A stretch of 64,000 bases of DNA from Piezodorus guildinii (lineage: Eukaryota > Arthropoda > Insecta > Hemiptera > Pentatomidae). The DNA is taken from assembly GCA_023052935.1 (NCBI GenBank), contig CM041298.1, positions 56,456,990 to 56,520,989 of the forward strand. The letters run 5' to 3'. Positions within the stretch are counted from its first letter, which is position 1, and every line of letters starts with the position of its first letter. The notes under the pieces were generated by a model. That model saw nothing but the letters and a program-made list of their open reading frames with translations. It was not told the DNA's origin and ran no database searches. Shown here piece after piece: positions 54,651-64,000 of the stretch. Made by a program: the position numbers and the translations under genes.

Positions 54651-54874
54651 TACAGTAGAATATTAAGATTGTTGTTTGTTTAATGAACGACATTCAGATC
54701 AGAATTAAAGACTAATCAGACGGTGCTACACTGAAAGTCCTCAATTTTAGCTATTCAGGATTTGATCTGTTGACTATGTATTTCATTGGTATTTTTTAAC
54801 GTTAATCTAACCACAGATAATAATTTTTATAAGAAATTACTATTAACATGGACATATTTATATAATTAACCTAA

Positions 54875-55160
54875 CCTGTGGGTACCTCTACAACCCACTT
54901 AGGGTTTTAGGATCAATTCATCTATATTGTTTTCAGGACCGACGGCCGTGTAACGAGGTGATTAGACCTAGATCACACTCAGTTTCCCCCGAATTTTTGA
55001 AAACCCACTTTAAAAGGGCTGGGTGTAGCACAGGGCAGTCTCCTTATCCCTGTTTCGCTCTACAACTAAATAAATAAATCATTTAGCCTTAGCCAGGGTT
55101 CGAATCCAGGACTCAGAGAACAACAGACTAGATTTCTATACACTAGACCACCTGGCTATA
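54875..55160 (-). mobile_element. SINE-A, minus strand, near full length
   Basis: On the minus strand the head reads ATAGCCAGGTGGTCTAGTGT (A-box-like) and CTGGATTCGAACCCTGG (B box). The body has GAGTGTGATCTAGGTCTAAT and CACCTCGTTACACGGCCGT, and the end AAGTGGGTTGTAGAGGTACC lies near 54,880. Confidence 0.85.
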
Positions 55161-55164
55161 CTAT

Positions 55165-56225
55165 CCTGTGGCAACACTGAATCACCATAACCTCCTACTT
55201 CACAGGATTGATAGAAACGTATGTTCGTCAGTTTATACCCTTATATCAGCTTTATATTAACTTGTACGTTGTAATCTTACGTTTTTCAACGATTTTTTAT
55301 GTTTATTATACTAAATATACAATACCGGAATATTTTTTTGATAGCTTGATTACAAAAATCTAATTTCTTCTTCCAAAGAAAACCTTAACTACAATGTATT
55401 TAAATATTGATCTTCAAAAAAGAATGTTCTAAATTGTCGTGAAGACCTTATGAAAATCCGTCAAATTACTAAAAAGGGGATAGCGGAAACATAGAACCGT
55501 GATATTGTTTTATATGTAGAGAGGTTGTTAGTTTAAATTTTTTAAATATTTTTTTATCCGCAATGTTTATGTATATACTAGGCAGTGTATCACTCGCAAT
55601 TTGACTCCCTCCGACTGCTCAGATATCTATACCGATGATGGGAGAGGGGCCGTATTAGATTCACATCTATCGGGCAATATTGATGTGTGGCTCAGAGATG
55701 ATAAATGGTCCAGCTGTAGGAACAGCCAGTGTTTACGCCAGGGTTTGTTCCTCCAGCTAATGCTGATTGATGGAACAATCCCACCCTCCAACCCTTTCCC
55801 CCGAAAAGAGAAATCAGGAAAATATTCTGGCGAACGGTTGGTAGAAAGCACTAAGTCATTTTTTTTTTTTTTTCGTTTTTTTTGTGTGCCTATGATGATA
55901 GCCTTAGTATATCAGAGATTCTTAGATTTTTAATAAAAAACCCCATGATACACGGATCTCTGTCGTATTTTTTTTTGTATCCCAAAATGTATTCACTAAT
56001 TAATAAACGTAAAACCCAAAGTAAGATAAAAAATTAGTAAGTTCTGTTAAAAATATATAAATGTATATAAGGTGTCTCATAAATGTCTCGTCGTATTGTA
56101 GGAGCCATTACTAGTGGATCAAAATTCCTAAAATCAATATTAGTGTATTAGTTGTATGTTAATTATTATAAGTATTGTATTGTATCATACTGTGTACTGT
56201 TACTGATTGTTATTGTACTTTTATT
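55165..56225. other. No gene recognised
   Basis: A 110-codon frame at 55,601-55,933 lies in a less AT-rich, single-copy block but runs into a T-rich tract, and its domain content is not recognisable. It could be an exon-like or conserved non-coding block. Confidence 0.35.
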
Positions 56226-56229
56226 GAAT

Positions 56230-56354
56230 TGCTGAACGTGAACTCCTTTCCCACATACGGGCTCGCCTTAGTGGGATAGCGACTTCTACTTGCACTGTAA
56301 TATGTCTGTATTTTGATTTAAATAAAGAAGTTAAAAAAAAGAAAAAAAAAAAGA
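56230..56354 (+). mobile_element. Retrotransposon 3' UTR/tail remnant
   Basis: CCCACATACGGGCTCGCCTT and AGTGGGATAGCGACTTC precede ATTTAAATAAAGAAGTTAAA and an impure A-tail. Hairpin-like GC patch, AATAAA and A-tail are typical of a LINE 3' end. No coding part is visible upstream. Confidence 0.5.
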
Positions 56355-56356
56355 AG

Positions 56357-57254
56357 ACGATTTTTACTTGTCTCCGTTTTTTATATCAATTAGAGAATTT
56401 TTAAATACAGTAAGGGATAAAAATAAATGAAACTATTGAAAAATTCATTAAATTGAATTTATGCATAAACATGTGCTTTATTAAAAAATCGATTATATTA
56501 TTATCTAAAATAATCAGTTAGTTTTATCGGCTTTTCATCACTCTTTAAAAACTTGTATAAGCTTGTGTATTATATAATATTTTTCTATCATCTTTACCTT
56601 TCCAACGGTATACTGTGCATGTATATACTGTTCTTATGTTCAGAAACAAAAAAATTGCATTAAAAATATTATTTCTGTAATCTCCTGTAGTTGGGTATCG
56701 AATTCATTCAATTTATATATTTACCTGTTTTTCATCAGTGGTAACAAGATAATATAGTTATTTTTATAGAATCGACAAAATTAAAGGTACTTAAGCGAAA
56801 GAAAATTTAAAATATCGACATTCAAGCCCTATCAGACCATTTTAATCAGAATGAAACCTACATGGTATTACAGCCTATAAAATTTCACATCAATATAGCG
56901 AGTTTAATTAAAATCGTTGGAGCCGTTTTTGAGAAAATCGTAAAAAGGTGCAAAATACATAGTATAAAGTGACTCTTCTGGTGAGCTCATTTTGATGAAA
57001 GACGATTTTGGAAAATCTTGGGCGTATTGTTGTCATAAATATGAAATTTCAGTTTCATAGGACTTTTCGTTTACGCGCTGGAGTTACCACACGCGGACAC
57101 ACACACACACACACACGGACAGATACACAGATCTTTTTTCGGGGCTTGGTTATTTGGACACAAGGGACCCTAAAACGTGTATTTCCGTTGAAAACTGGAA
57201 TTAAAAAAATTTCACGATCGCAATAATTTCCCTTACTACGTAGGTAAGTGAAAG
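56357..57254 (-). repeat. Repeat H, near-complete copy (H19)
   Basis: Starts within the distal end (GACGATTTTTACTTGTCTCC, eroded), then CTTTCCAACGGTATACTGTG, GAGCCGTTTTTGAGAAAATC and a CA tract at 57,099-57,116. It ends at the hairpin side CCCTTACTACGTAGGTAAGT with GAAAG at 57,254. The 72-codon frame 57,008-57,226 is not a gene. Confidence 0.88.
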
Positions 57255-57546
57255 CATATAAGAAGGAAATACGATCTTCTAAAAATGGATTATTTATTAT
57301 AGGGCTGGGAGAGGATTCATAACATTATTTTTCCATTGCATCTTATAAATAACCTTATCGCATTAAATAGTCTAAAAATATAGAGTAAGTTACCAGGAAT
57401 ATTATGTTTTAAAAAATACAAACAGATTTTATTGAAATATATAAATAAAAATAACTTTAAAATATTGATCCATTTTTAAAATGTTATTTATTAGTTTGCT
57501 TTTATTATTGATCTATCGCTTTGTTATGTTATTTCTTTTATTTTTG

Positions 57547-57557
57547 GTTTTATTAGG

Positions 57558-57635
<78 letters not shown>

Positions 57636-57670
57636 TGAATATATATATATATATGAACCTAATAAAACTA
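57547..57670. repeat. (TA)n inside a perfect 21-bp inverted repeat
   Basis: GTTTTATTAGGTTCATATAT and ATATATGAACCTAATAAAAC flank about 90 bp of TA, forming a potential cruciform. A second TA array follows at about 57,681-57,749. Confidence 0.92.
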
Positions 57671-57678
57671 TTATATAA

Positions 57679-57680
<2 letters not shown>

Positions 57681-57733
<53 letters not shown>

Positions 57734-57749
57734 ATATATATATATATTC
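57681..57749. repeat. (TA)n microsatellite
   Basis: TA with ATTAT interruptions near 57,729. Confidence 0.95.
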
Positions 57750-57985
57750 TAATTTTATTTATTTATTCATTTTTATTCTACTTTATTATTTTTCTTCTCT
57801 TTTTTTGCAATTTATGCAATGACTATTTTTTTTCTAAAATCTATTCAGTCCTATTTATTTAAATCTTATCATTATTATTAATACTAGTACTTAAATATGT
57901 TTATTTTTTAGTCAGAATGCCTAACATTGTTTTAATTTTAAAGTACATGTGGAAGAACTAGTTGTAAACAGGCATTATTGAATAA

Positions 57986-57986
57986 T

Positions 57987-58017
<31 letters not shown>

Positions 58018-58065
58018 ATATATATATATATATATATTATGATGTGTGTGTGTGTGTGTGTGTGT
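57986..58065. repeat. Compound (TA)n(TG)n microsatellite
   Basis: TA about 57,986-58,040 with interruptions, then TG about 58,043-58,065. Confidence 0.95.
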
Positions 58066-58113
58066 ATAAATAGCTTAAACATAATTGTTCAAAATTTTAA
58101 ATATTATTTATTA

Positions 58114-58987
58114 TTGGGTTGTTTCACATGAAATGTCCGTTTTTATAGTTTCTGAAATACATAAAGGATTTCAGGTCACACAGGTCTCTGTTGTTTTCTT
58201 CCGAATATTTACATATTTAAAGTAAACAGTTACTGATTCTCTACCTTTGTATTATAAATATTAGATTCCCAATCAATTACCACTTTTTAGTATACCTCCA
58301 AATATGAACATGGAAACACGTGATTTTCGAGTAATGTTTTTGTACGAGTTTAAACTCTCCCATTCAGCAGCTGAGGCCGCTAGAAATATTTGTAAGGCGT
58401 TTGGGGAAGGGAATGTTAATGAACGGGCCATTCGCCGTTGGTTTGCTAAGGTTACATTATGGTGGTCTATGGCTGGGATAATTCATTATTCCTTCATACC
58501 TAGAGGTGAAACCATTACCTCTACAAAGTACTGCAATGAAATTGACCAAATGCACACAAAATTATTAAAAGAACAACCTGGATTGGTAAATCGGAAGGGT
58601 CCTATACTCTAACACGACAACGCTAGACCCCATGTTTCAAAACATACCCTGCAAAAATTGAAAGAACTGGGCTACGAAGTTCTTCCGCACCCACCAATTC
58701 TCTCGACTTGTCTCCAACAGATTACCACCTGTTCAGGAATTTAGACAACTTCGTCAAAGGAAAACTTTTTGAAAATGATGATCAAGTGAAAAGTGCGTTT
58801 TTCAGATTTTGTTTCACTTCAAAGCTCAGAGTTTTTCAGTTCGGGGATAAAAAAGTTGGTGTCACGTTGGGAAAAATGTGTAGAAAAATAAGGTAAATAC
58901 TGCGAATACAATTATCTCGTTTTCATATCTTATTTTTAATAAAAATCCTTTACCTTGAAAACGGAAATTTCATGTGACACAACCCAA
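58114..58987 (+). mobile_element. mariner transposon, decayed, ends recognisable
   Basis: 30-bp terminal inverted repeats at 58,114-58,143 and 58,958-58,987 (outer TTGGGTTGTTTCACATGAAA; two mismatches between ends), flanked by TA at 58,112-58,113 and 58,988-58,989. At 874 bp it is internally deleted. Ends and protein differ from the 11.7-kb element, so this is a separate mariner lineage. Confidence 0.94.
58304..58920 (+). pseudogene. mariner transposase, deleted, stop and frameshifts
   Basis: ATG 58,304 (or 58,310) starts an N-terminal helix-turn-helix (HSAAEAARNICKAFGEG, ERAIRRWFAK), which joins VTLWWSMAGIIHYSF, so the part with the first catalytic Asp is gone. TAA at 58,610-58,612 breaks GPIL-HDNARPH. 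A shift near 58,700 is needed to read SLDLSPTDYHLFRNLDNF, and another near 58,830 to read a KLVSRWEKCVEK-like end. No single frame survives. Confidence 0.9.
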
Positions 58988-59013
58988 TAGTTCGGTTTAA
59001 TTATTGAATCATC

Positions 59014-59345
59014 GGTTTGTTATGTTATTTCTTTTATTTTTGGTTTTATTAGTTTAATATTTTAGTTTTTTTTTTTACTTCTCTTTAATGCAATGAATTT
59101 TTATTTTTAAAATATTTTTAGTCCCATTAATTTAAATCTCATAATTATAATTAATACTAGTACTTAGAAATGTTTATTTTTTACATGCAATGTACCTAAC
59201 TTTTTTCTTCCTTTCTTTTATGCAATAAATTTTTTTTCAAAAATCTTTTTAGTCCCATTTATTAAAATGTTATCATTATTATTAATAATAGTACATAGAG
59301 ATGTTTATTTTTTACATGAAATGTGCTTAACATTTTTTAAATTTT
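59014..59345 (+). repeat. Diverged tandem repeat, copies 2 and 3
   Basis: GTTATGTTATTTCTTTTATT, CAATGAATTTTTATTTTT and TAGTCCCATTAATTTAAATC, then GCAATAAATTTTTTTTC and TAGTCCCATTTATTAAAATG. Each ends TAGTAC-TAGA-ATGTTTATTT. The mariner at 58.1 kb lies between copies 1 and 2. Confidence 0.72.
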
Positions 59346-59349
59346 ATTA

Positions 59350-60190
59350 GTTTAATTAGTGTGAGTAAATCAATTCTTTTGCTTCTTTTTTTTTATACAT
59401 AAGGAGATAAGGTATGCGTATCCAGTAATAAACAATAGAACGAGTCATTCCTTTTTTATTTTATCCAAGATCATAAAAATGCTTTTAATTATTGTTGATT
59501 AAAAAGTGAAAGCAAGATTTACAGAAACTTTTCTCAAGTCTTTTGGTCTAAGTTAAATATTGAATCCGTCATAATTGCTATTATTAAGTTATTCACCGCT
59601 TTCAGCTCATTTCTTCGCTTTCATAATCCTTAAAAATATTCAAATTCATATCCGGAAGCTGATAATATTTGCAAGGCAAATCCGCCTAAAAGTTTCAGAT
59701 TTTATGAGTGAATTTCGAACGGAACGAATTTCATTTAATGCGGCATTTGGAAATTGCTTTGAAATAACATTTTATTCGGGCCATTATTAAACCGACTCTC
59801 GAATGGGGAGGGAGAGGCAGGTCAAATTGCAGGGCACAATTTCTGGTGTGACGTAGCTTGATTATTGAGCAGGGAAGCTGTCGTTTAATTGGTTGCCCGA
59901 ACCACAGGCTGTGGTTACCACAATTACCGAAATGGTTACATTAAATCTTCCAATGCTTCAATGACAATGCTCTGACAGCTTTATTGACTTTGCTCTAATT
60001 GTTCCTGGCTGCATGATAACTCACTTTAACAAAGGTGAAAGCTTAAAGCTAATCCAATAACTCAATATCTTAAATATTAGAATTGAACAAAGCCGTTTTA
60101 GGATATTTCTTCAAAACTTCCTATTTACAGTTCCAATAGCGCAGTAAATTAATATTAAGCTCCATAAAACATAATATATATTTTATTTTT
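59350..60190. other. Single-copy block, less AT-rich at 59,600-60,010
   Basis: No match elsewhere in the window and no recognisable domain in the 71-codon frame 59,575-59,790. The sequence looks less decayed than its surroundings and could be host regulatory or exonic DNA. Not assignable here. Confidence 0.4.
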
Positions 60191-60194
60191 TGTT

Positions 60195-60600
60195 TATTAT
60201 TTTCAGTAATGAAAATTAGTATCGACCAAAAACCAAAATAAAAAAATTACGCCCCTTCAAAATTTGAGGGCTCACGTTTCAAGATGCGTAGAACCCGATT
60301 AACGCATAAAATCCGTTTCTCTTAATTAATAAATAAATAATTTAAATAATTGAATTGTCTACAATATAAGAAAACAAATATTGAAATGGATTAATAACTA
60401 TCAGAGTTATGAAGTTTTAAAATTAGCAGTGGTGCTATATCATTTTCATTATAATTATTTATTGCTTTTCATATTGCCTATCTACAGCTTTATAAACAGT
60501 TACATCCTAATAGAGTTATTTGGAAATAATAAACCATTGTGTAGTAATTTGCCGCGTTTTATTTCAATTACAGAAAACTCCCAAATCTCTTATTAATTTG
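60195..60600 (+). repeat. Dispersed repeat Y, copy 3
   Basis: AAAATTTGAGGGCTCACGTTT, AAGATGCGTAGAACCCG, AATTAATAAATAAATAATTT, TATAAACAGTTACATCCTAA and AATAATAAACCATTGTGTAG match copy 2. The 71-codon frame 60,381-60,596 lies inside it and is not a gene. Confidence 0.72.
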
Positions 60601-60716
60601 ATTAAAAACAATTTTTTGCTTTTTGCAATTTAATATAGATTTGCTGAAAAAGGTTTTTTTGTTTTGTTTTTTGATCGAATAAAACTTTGTCGTATGATTT
60701 AACATGGACTAAATTG

Positions 60717-60974
60717 ACTTGACCTAAAATCATTTCTATAAAAAAAAAGATTAAGACTTATAACGACAACTCCTTGATACGTAAACAACAAAATCCTACA
60801 TACGGACTTACAACAAACAAAAGTTGATCAAACCTATAAACTCTTTATTTTCGTTTTCATAGTTAACTGCACGGACTCGACAATAGACCTATAAACGACA
60901 TGTCAATAGCTGAAATGCCTGTTGGAAGAAGGATGAAGAGAAGCTGGATTTAAGATCTTCTCTGCTGGGTGCTG
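60717..60974 (+). repeat. 258-bp direct repeat D, copy 1
   Basis: GACTTATAACGACAACTCCT, CGACATGTCAATAGCTGAAA and CTGCTGGGTGCTGC blocks, repeated at 61,303-61,560 with an offset of 586 bp. Its end could be read as an RLKRSWKRDLL-like LINE tail in copy 2 only, so coding origin is uncertain. Confidence 0.88.
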
Positions 60975-60980
60975 CTTTAT

Positions 60981-61260
60981 ACCATTATACCATGAATTTA
61001 GCACATTTTTACGATTTTCGCAAAAAAAGCTCTAACGATTATGATTATACGCCCTATATGGATGTAAAATTTAATGAGCTTTAATATCACGTAGCATTTA
61101 TTCTAATTGAAATATTCTGAAAGGGACTAAATGTTTTAGGGTTTAAATATTGTAAATTTGCTTCCTCTAAAGTATTTTTTTTTTTTGTAGAATCTATAAA
61201 ACTAACTTATATGATCTATTTAGTACTGATAAAAAATGGATAAATATATAATTTAAATGA
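60981..61260 (+). repeat. Repeat H fragment (H20) between D copies
   Basis: TACCATGAATTTAGCACATT, TTACGATTTTCGCAAAAAAA, GGATGTAAAATTTAATGAGC and ATAAATATATAATTTAAATG. Both H ends are absent. Confidence 0.75.
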
Positions 61261-61302
61261 GTACGATACCCGAAATACGTAAAAAAAAAAATTTCCAAAT
61301 GA

Positions 61303-61560
61303 ACTTGACCGAAAATCATTTCAATAAAACAAAATTAAGACTTATAACGACAACTCCTTGATACGTAAAAAACAAAACCCTCCATACGGACTTACAACAG
61401 CCAACAGTTGACCAAAACCTATGAATTCGTTAATCTTGTTTTTATAGTTATCTACACGGAATCGACAATAGTCTTATAAACGACATGTCAATAGCTGAAA
61501 TATCTGTTGAAAAAAGGCTGAAGAGAAGCTGGAAGAGAGACCTCCTCTGCTGGGTGCTGC
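61303..61560 (+). repeat. 258-bp direct repeat D, copy 2
   Basis: Same length as copy 1 and roughly 88-90% identical by eye. Confidence 0.88.
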
Positions 61561-61564
61561 AGGG

Positions 61565-62295
61565 TACTTTACTCTTCCCATGCCGGCTTAAGGTTTTTTA
61601 TAGCACATTTGCTTATTGTCAGATAGCTTGTTACAAGTGCGTATAGAAAAATATGAAGCAAAAAATAACTACCTTCATTAAAATTGTCATTAATAAAAAA
61701 ATATACAGTTCGGTTCTTGCATTTCACATTCCATTCCTTACTCTGCTGTGTGCTGAATAATACTACACCAGTTATATATGATCCAATTATAATGCTTGGA
61801 ATAAATAAATACAAAAACCAAACCCCCCGTAATATATAAAGACAAAACTGCTGGAAACAAGTTATTAGTTGGTAGGATTAATTCATGAAGGGACGGAGCC
61901 AAAGCGTAGCATCTGTGGCAGGCTATTAATCTCTCGGGGACACTGGTTTTTATTTCCGATTGGTCCAGTTCTCAAGTTGTCCTGGCCTGGGACTGATTTA
62001 TCGCCTACCAGTGCTCAGCGCCCCATCCTCACCCATTACTGCCCTTATCTTCCCGTATTTATCTTCCGTAGGATCCACATTTGTTCCCTCCACATTCCAT
62101 AATTTACACCGCTTTAATTGTGTTTGATTTCGTTTGTGTTATTAGGACTGTTTACTTTCATAATACTGTTAATTTCGCATGCCGTGAATATCTGAAAAGG
62201 AAGTAAAACATGGTTACTAACAAAAGAACAACTCATTCAGAGGGTATTGAAATATACAAATATCAGCCAAAAGGTTTTTAAATAATTGTCATATA
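61565..62295. other. No gene recognised
   Basis: Frames 61,569-61,814 (minus) and 61,869-62,102 (plus, in a GC-richer single-copy block) show no recognisable domain. The block at 61,870-62,110 is among the least AT-rich of the window. Confidence 0.35.
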
Positions 62296-62309
62296 TATTT
62301 TACGCCAAA

Positions 62310-62460
62310 CGGTTCATTCTTCAATTTATACGTTTCGGCCAGAAGCCAATTTATTTAAAAGCTTCAATTTAATTCATGCAATTAATGGTAATATATGGTA
62401 TTCTTTAAAAATGGCCTACGACAGAAACGTTGGCAATGAAAAATAAATTGAGACGTTGAT
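62310..62460. repeat. Two opposed GAAACGT tail motifs (Penelope-like candidate)
   Basis: Minus strand near 62,352-62,325: TTGGCTTCTGGCCGAAACGT. Plus strand near 62,413-62,445: GGCCTACGACAGAAACGTTG, GCAATGAAAAATAAATTGAG. Each places a short GC stem before GAAACGT, as in the P units. Confidence 0.35.
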
Positions 62461-62833
62461 TTCCAAAAGGTACTATATCCATTCTAGGAAATTTTACAGG
62501 AAGCGCGAAAATCTCTCATTACAATATTATTAAACTAGCTAGTTTGGGTCTTTTTGCCTTAAAATTTAGAATTATTTTTTTACTATAATAACAACATCAT
62601 ATTAAAGTTATGAAATGAATTTTTTTAGAATGATTTGGAACGAAAATAAATGCGTAATTAGTACTTTTAGAAAATGAACGCATTTCTAAATCGCGTTTTT
62701 TAAGGACTTGAGATTTCATTAGATAAATCAAATAAAATATATAGAAAATACTGAATGATGAGAATCCAAATATGTAAAAATATCAATTTCGTAAAAAATG
62801 TCCTTTAGTACCTTTTGGAAATCGATGTCTCAA
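62449..62833. repeat. Inverted repeat of about 26 bp around 330 bp
   Basis: GACGTTGATTTCCAAAAGGT (62,451 onward) faces ACCTTTTGGAAATCGATGTC (62,810 onward), extending to TACTA inward and GAG outward with two mismatches. The right arm sits in sequence related to the end of repeat Y. It may be a short MITE-like unit. Confidence 0.7.
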
Positions 62834-62901
62834 CTGTTGAGTGAGAATTGTGGATCGGAATTATTTAAAATCCTATAATTAAAATTCTTGACTAAAAAAC
62901 T

Positions 62902-62950
62902 GTATATATATATATATATGTGTGTGCGTGTGTGCGTGTGTAAGTGTGTA
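62902..62950. repeat. (TA)n(TG)n microsatellite
   Basis: TA then GTGTGTGCGTGTGTGCGTG. The 67-codon minus-strand frame here is an artefact of the repeat. Confidence 0.9.
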
Positions 62951-62954
62951 TTTA

Positions 62955-63790
62955 AAAAAAAATATTCTGGGAAATTAAGTCTCCTGAGAATGAAAAACAA
63001 TGAACAGAAAAGGTGGATTTGGTCTGGCTTCATTTAAATACATGCCACCTATTTAGCTACGTTACATAGCCAGCTAATAACTATGAAATTAAAATAACTT
63101 AAATATAAATTAACACTTAATGAATTTAATAGCGCATAATCATAACTATAGTTTAAAAGTATTTGGAAGATTGACCTTTTAGGAGATGGAGAAATTAGTG
63201 ATGTTTGAATATAGTCAAGTACGTTACTTTAAGATAGATGGGTACTGTATACCAATATATGGTGACACAGATCATAAAGGCACTTTAAAGTAGGTAGTTC
63301 TGAAAGAGGGTATTCATAAATCGCTAGGTTGAGATCTTGTGTTTAGGGTAAAGAATCTAACAATATGAATTAGTATTAGTAGACTGTTGTAACCATTACT
63401 GATGTACTTTTACAGTTTAGTCCTTACAACACATTACCTGACTAGCCAAAAAAATGCTTAAAAAAAATCACGAGAATTTACATGAACTGATTTTTTTTTT
63501 TTTTTTTTTTGGCGCTATATAGGTATGTAAAAGGAAGGTTAAAAAGAAGTCTCACGCTCATGGCACTACTTGTAAAATTTTCGATCGTTTTAGCATTGTC
63601 ATTTAAATATATTACTTGGTAGATTGAAAGGGACTAAATAAAAATTGATAACTTTGGTGAAGATTATACCTCTATTAGATAAGTACACGGGGTAAAATTT
63701 AGTGTCTGAGACTCAACGGGTTTTAAAGATGGTTGATAAGATGAAGGCAACTCTTGCAAGGCAGTAATCTGTGGTGGATTATATTTAAAA
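62955..63790. other. AT-rich, no gene
   Basis: T-run at 63,491-63,510. Nothing recognised. Confidence 0.5.
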
Positions 63791-63794
63791 AGAA

Positions 63795-64000
63795 AAAAAG
63801 AAACTGGGTCTCAACCACTAAATTTTATCCTATAGTACTTATCTAAAAAGGTAAAATCTATACGGGTTTTATCAGATTTTATTCAGCTGCTTTAAAGATA
63901 TTTCGCTTTTAATTTTTCTAAACTTGGAAATAAACTCTTTTGAAAAAATATATTAAGGAAATGATAAGGTTAAAACGATCAAAAGTTTTACAAGTAGTGC
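63795..64000 (+). repeat. Dispersed repeat W, copy 3 (cut by window end)
   Basis: GGGTCTCAACCACTAAATTTT, a TACGGGTTTTATCAGATTTT block and GATATTTCGCTTTTAATTTT match W copy 1 and continue out of the window. Confidence 0.6.

Larger units (their letters stand above)
57510..57960 (+). repeat. Diverged tandem repeat, copy 1 of 3
   Basis: GTTATGTTATTTCTTTTATT, a TTTTGGTTTTATTAG block, TTTTGCAATTTATGCAATGA, CAGTCCTATTTATTTAAATC and TTAATACTAGTACTTAAATA. Copies 2 and 3 lie at 59,014-59,210 and 59,211-59,345. Two (TA)n arrays interrupt this copy. Confidence 0.75.

Overview
This window looks like repeat-dense, AT-rich nuclear DNA of an invertebrate, most likely an arthropod. The reasons are Jockey-type LINEs, two mariner transposons flanked by TA duplications, tRNA-derived SINEs, long (TA)n arrays, and no bacterial-type gene layout. 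I found no host protein-coding exon, rRNA, functional tRNA gene or CRISPR array. Almost every readable protein belongs to a mobile element, and most are broken. The species is not identified.

Layout. 1-5.7 kb: 3' end of a Jockey-type LINE (A1), a dispersed repeat (X), SINE-A copies and LINE relics. 6-8.7 kb: a perfect 32-bp minisatellite, then a local duplication split by a LINE relic. 11.7-12.6 kb: a TIR-bounded mariner with an in-frame internal deletion. 14-18.5 kb: nested insertions (LINE inside SINE-B, SINE-C inside repeat W, LINE inside a 220-bp tandem duplication). 18.9-22.1 kb: the most striking locus, a 2.9-kb inverted repeat centred at about 20,770 on tandem 152-bp units with a hammerhead-like core, set inside a copy of repeat H. 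22.85-26.5 kb: the longest LINE (A2), with a zinc-knuckle gag ORF followed by a decayed endonuclease/reverse transcriptase ORF. 26.6-48 kb: mainly repeat H, with RNase H-bearing and other LINE relics, SINEs and microsatellites. 50.0-52.1 kb: a 5'-truncated A1 LINE with a perfect 15-bp target duplication. 53-64 kb: more repeat H, LINE and SINE relics, a decayed mariner between diverged tandem repeats, and a 258-bp direct duplication around an H fragment.

The dominant sequence is repeat H: about twenty copies or fragments on both strands, up to about 0.9 kb. It carries an 11-bp motif (CTTTCACTTAC) inverted at both ends, a hairpin at one end and a variable GT/CA tract. It has no coding capacity, and its class is unresolved (Helentron/HINE-like or another non-autonomous DNA element). 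Other families named here are X, Y, W, V and U (dispersed non-coding repeats), SINE-A, SINE-B and SINE-C, and P (the 152-bp units).

The sequences do not form a pathway. Duplications and interruption sites give the order of some insertions. All alignments were made by eye, so identities and boundaries are approximate unless a repeat is called perfect.
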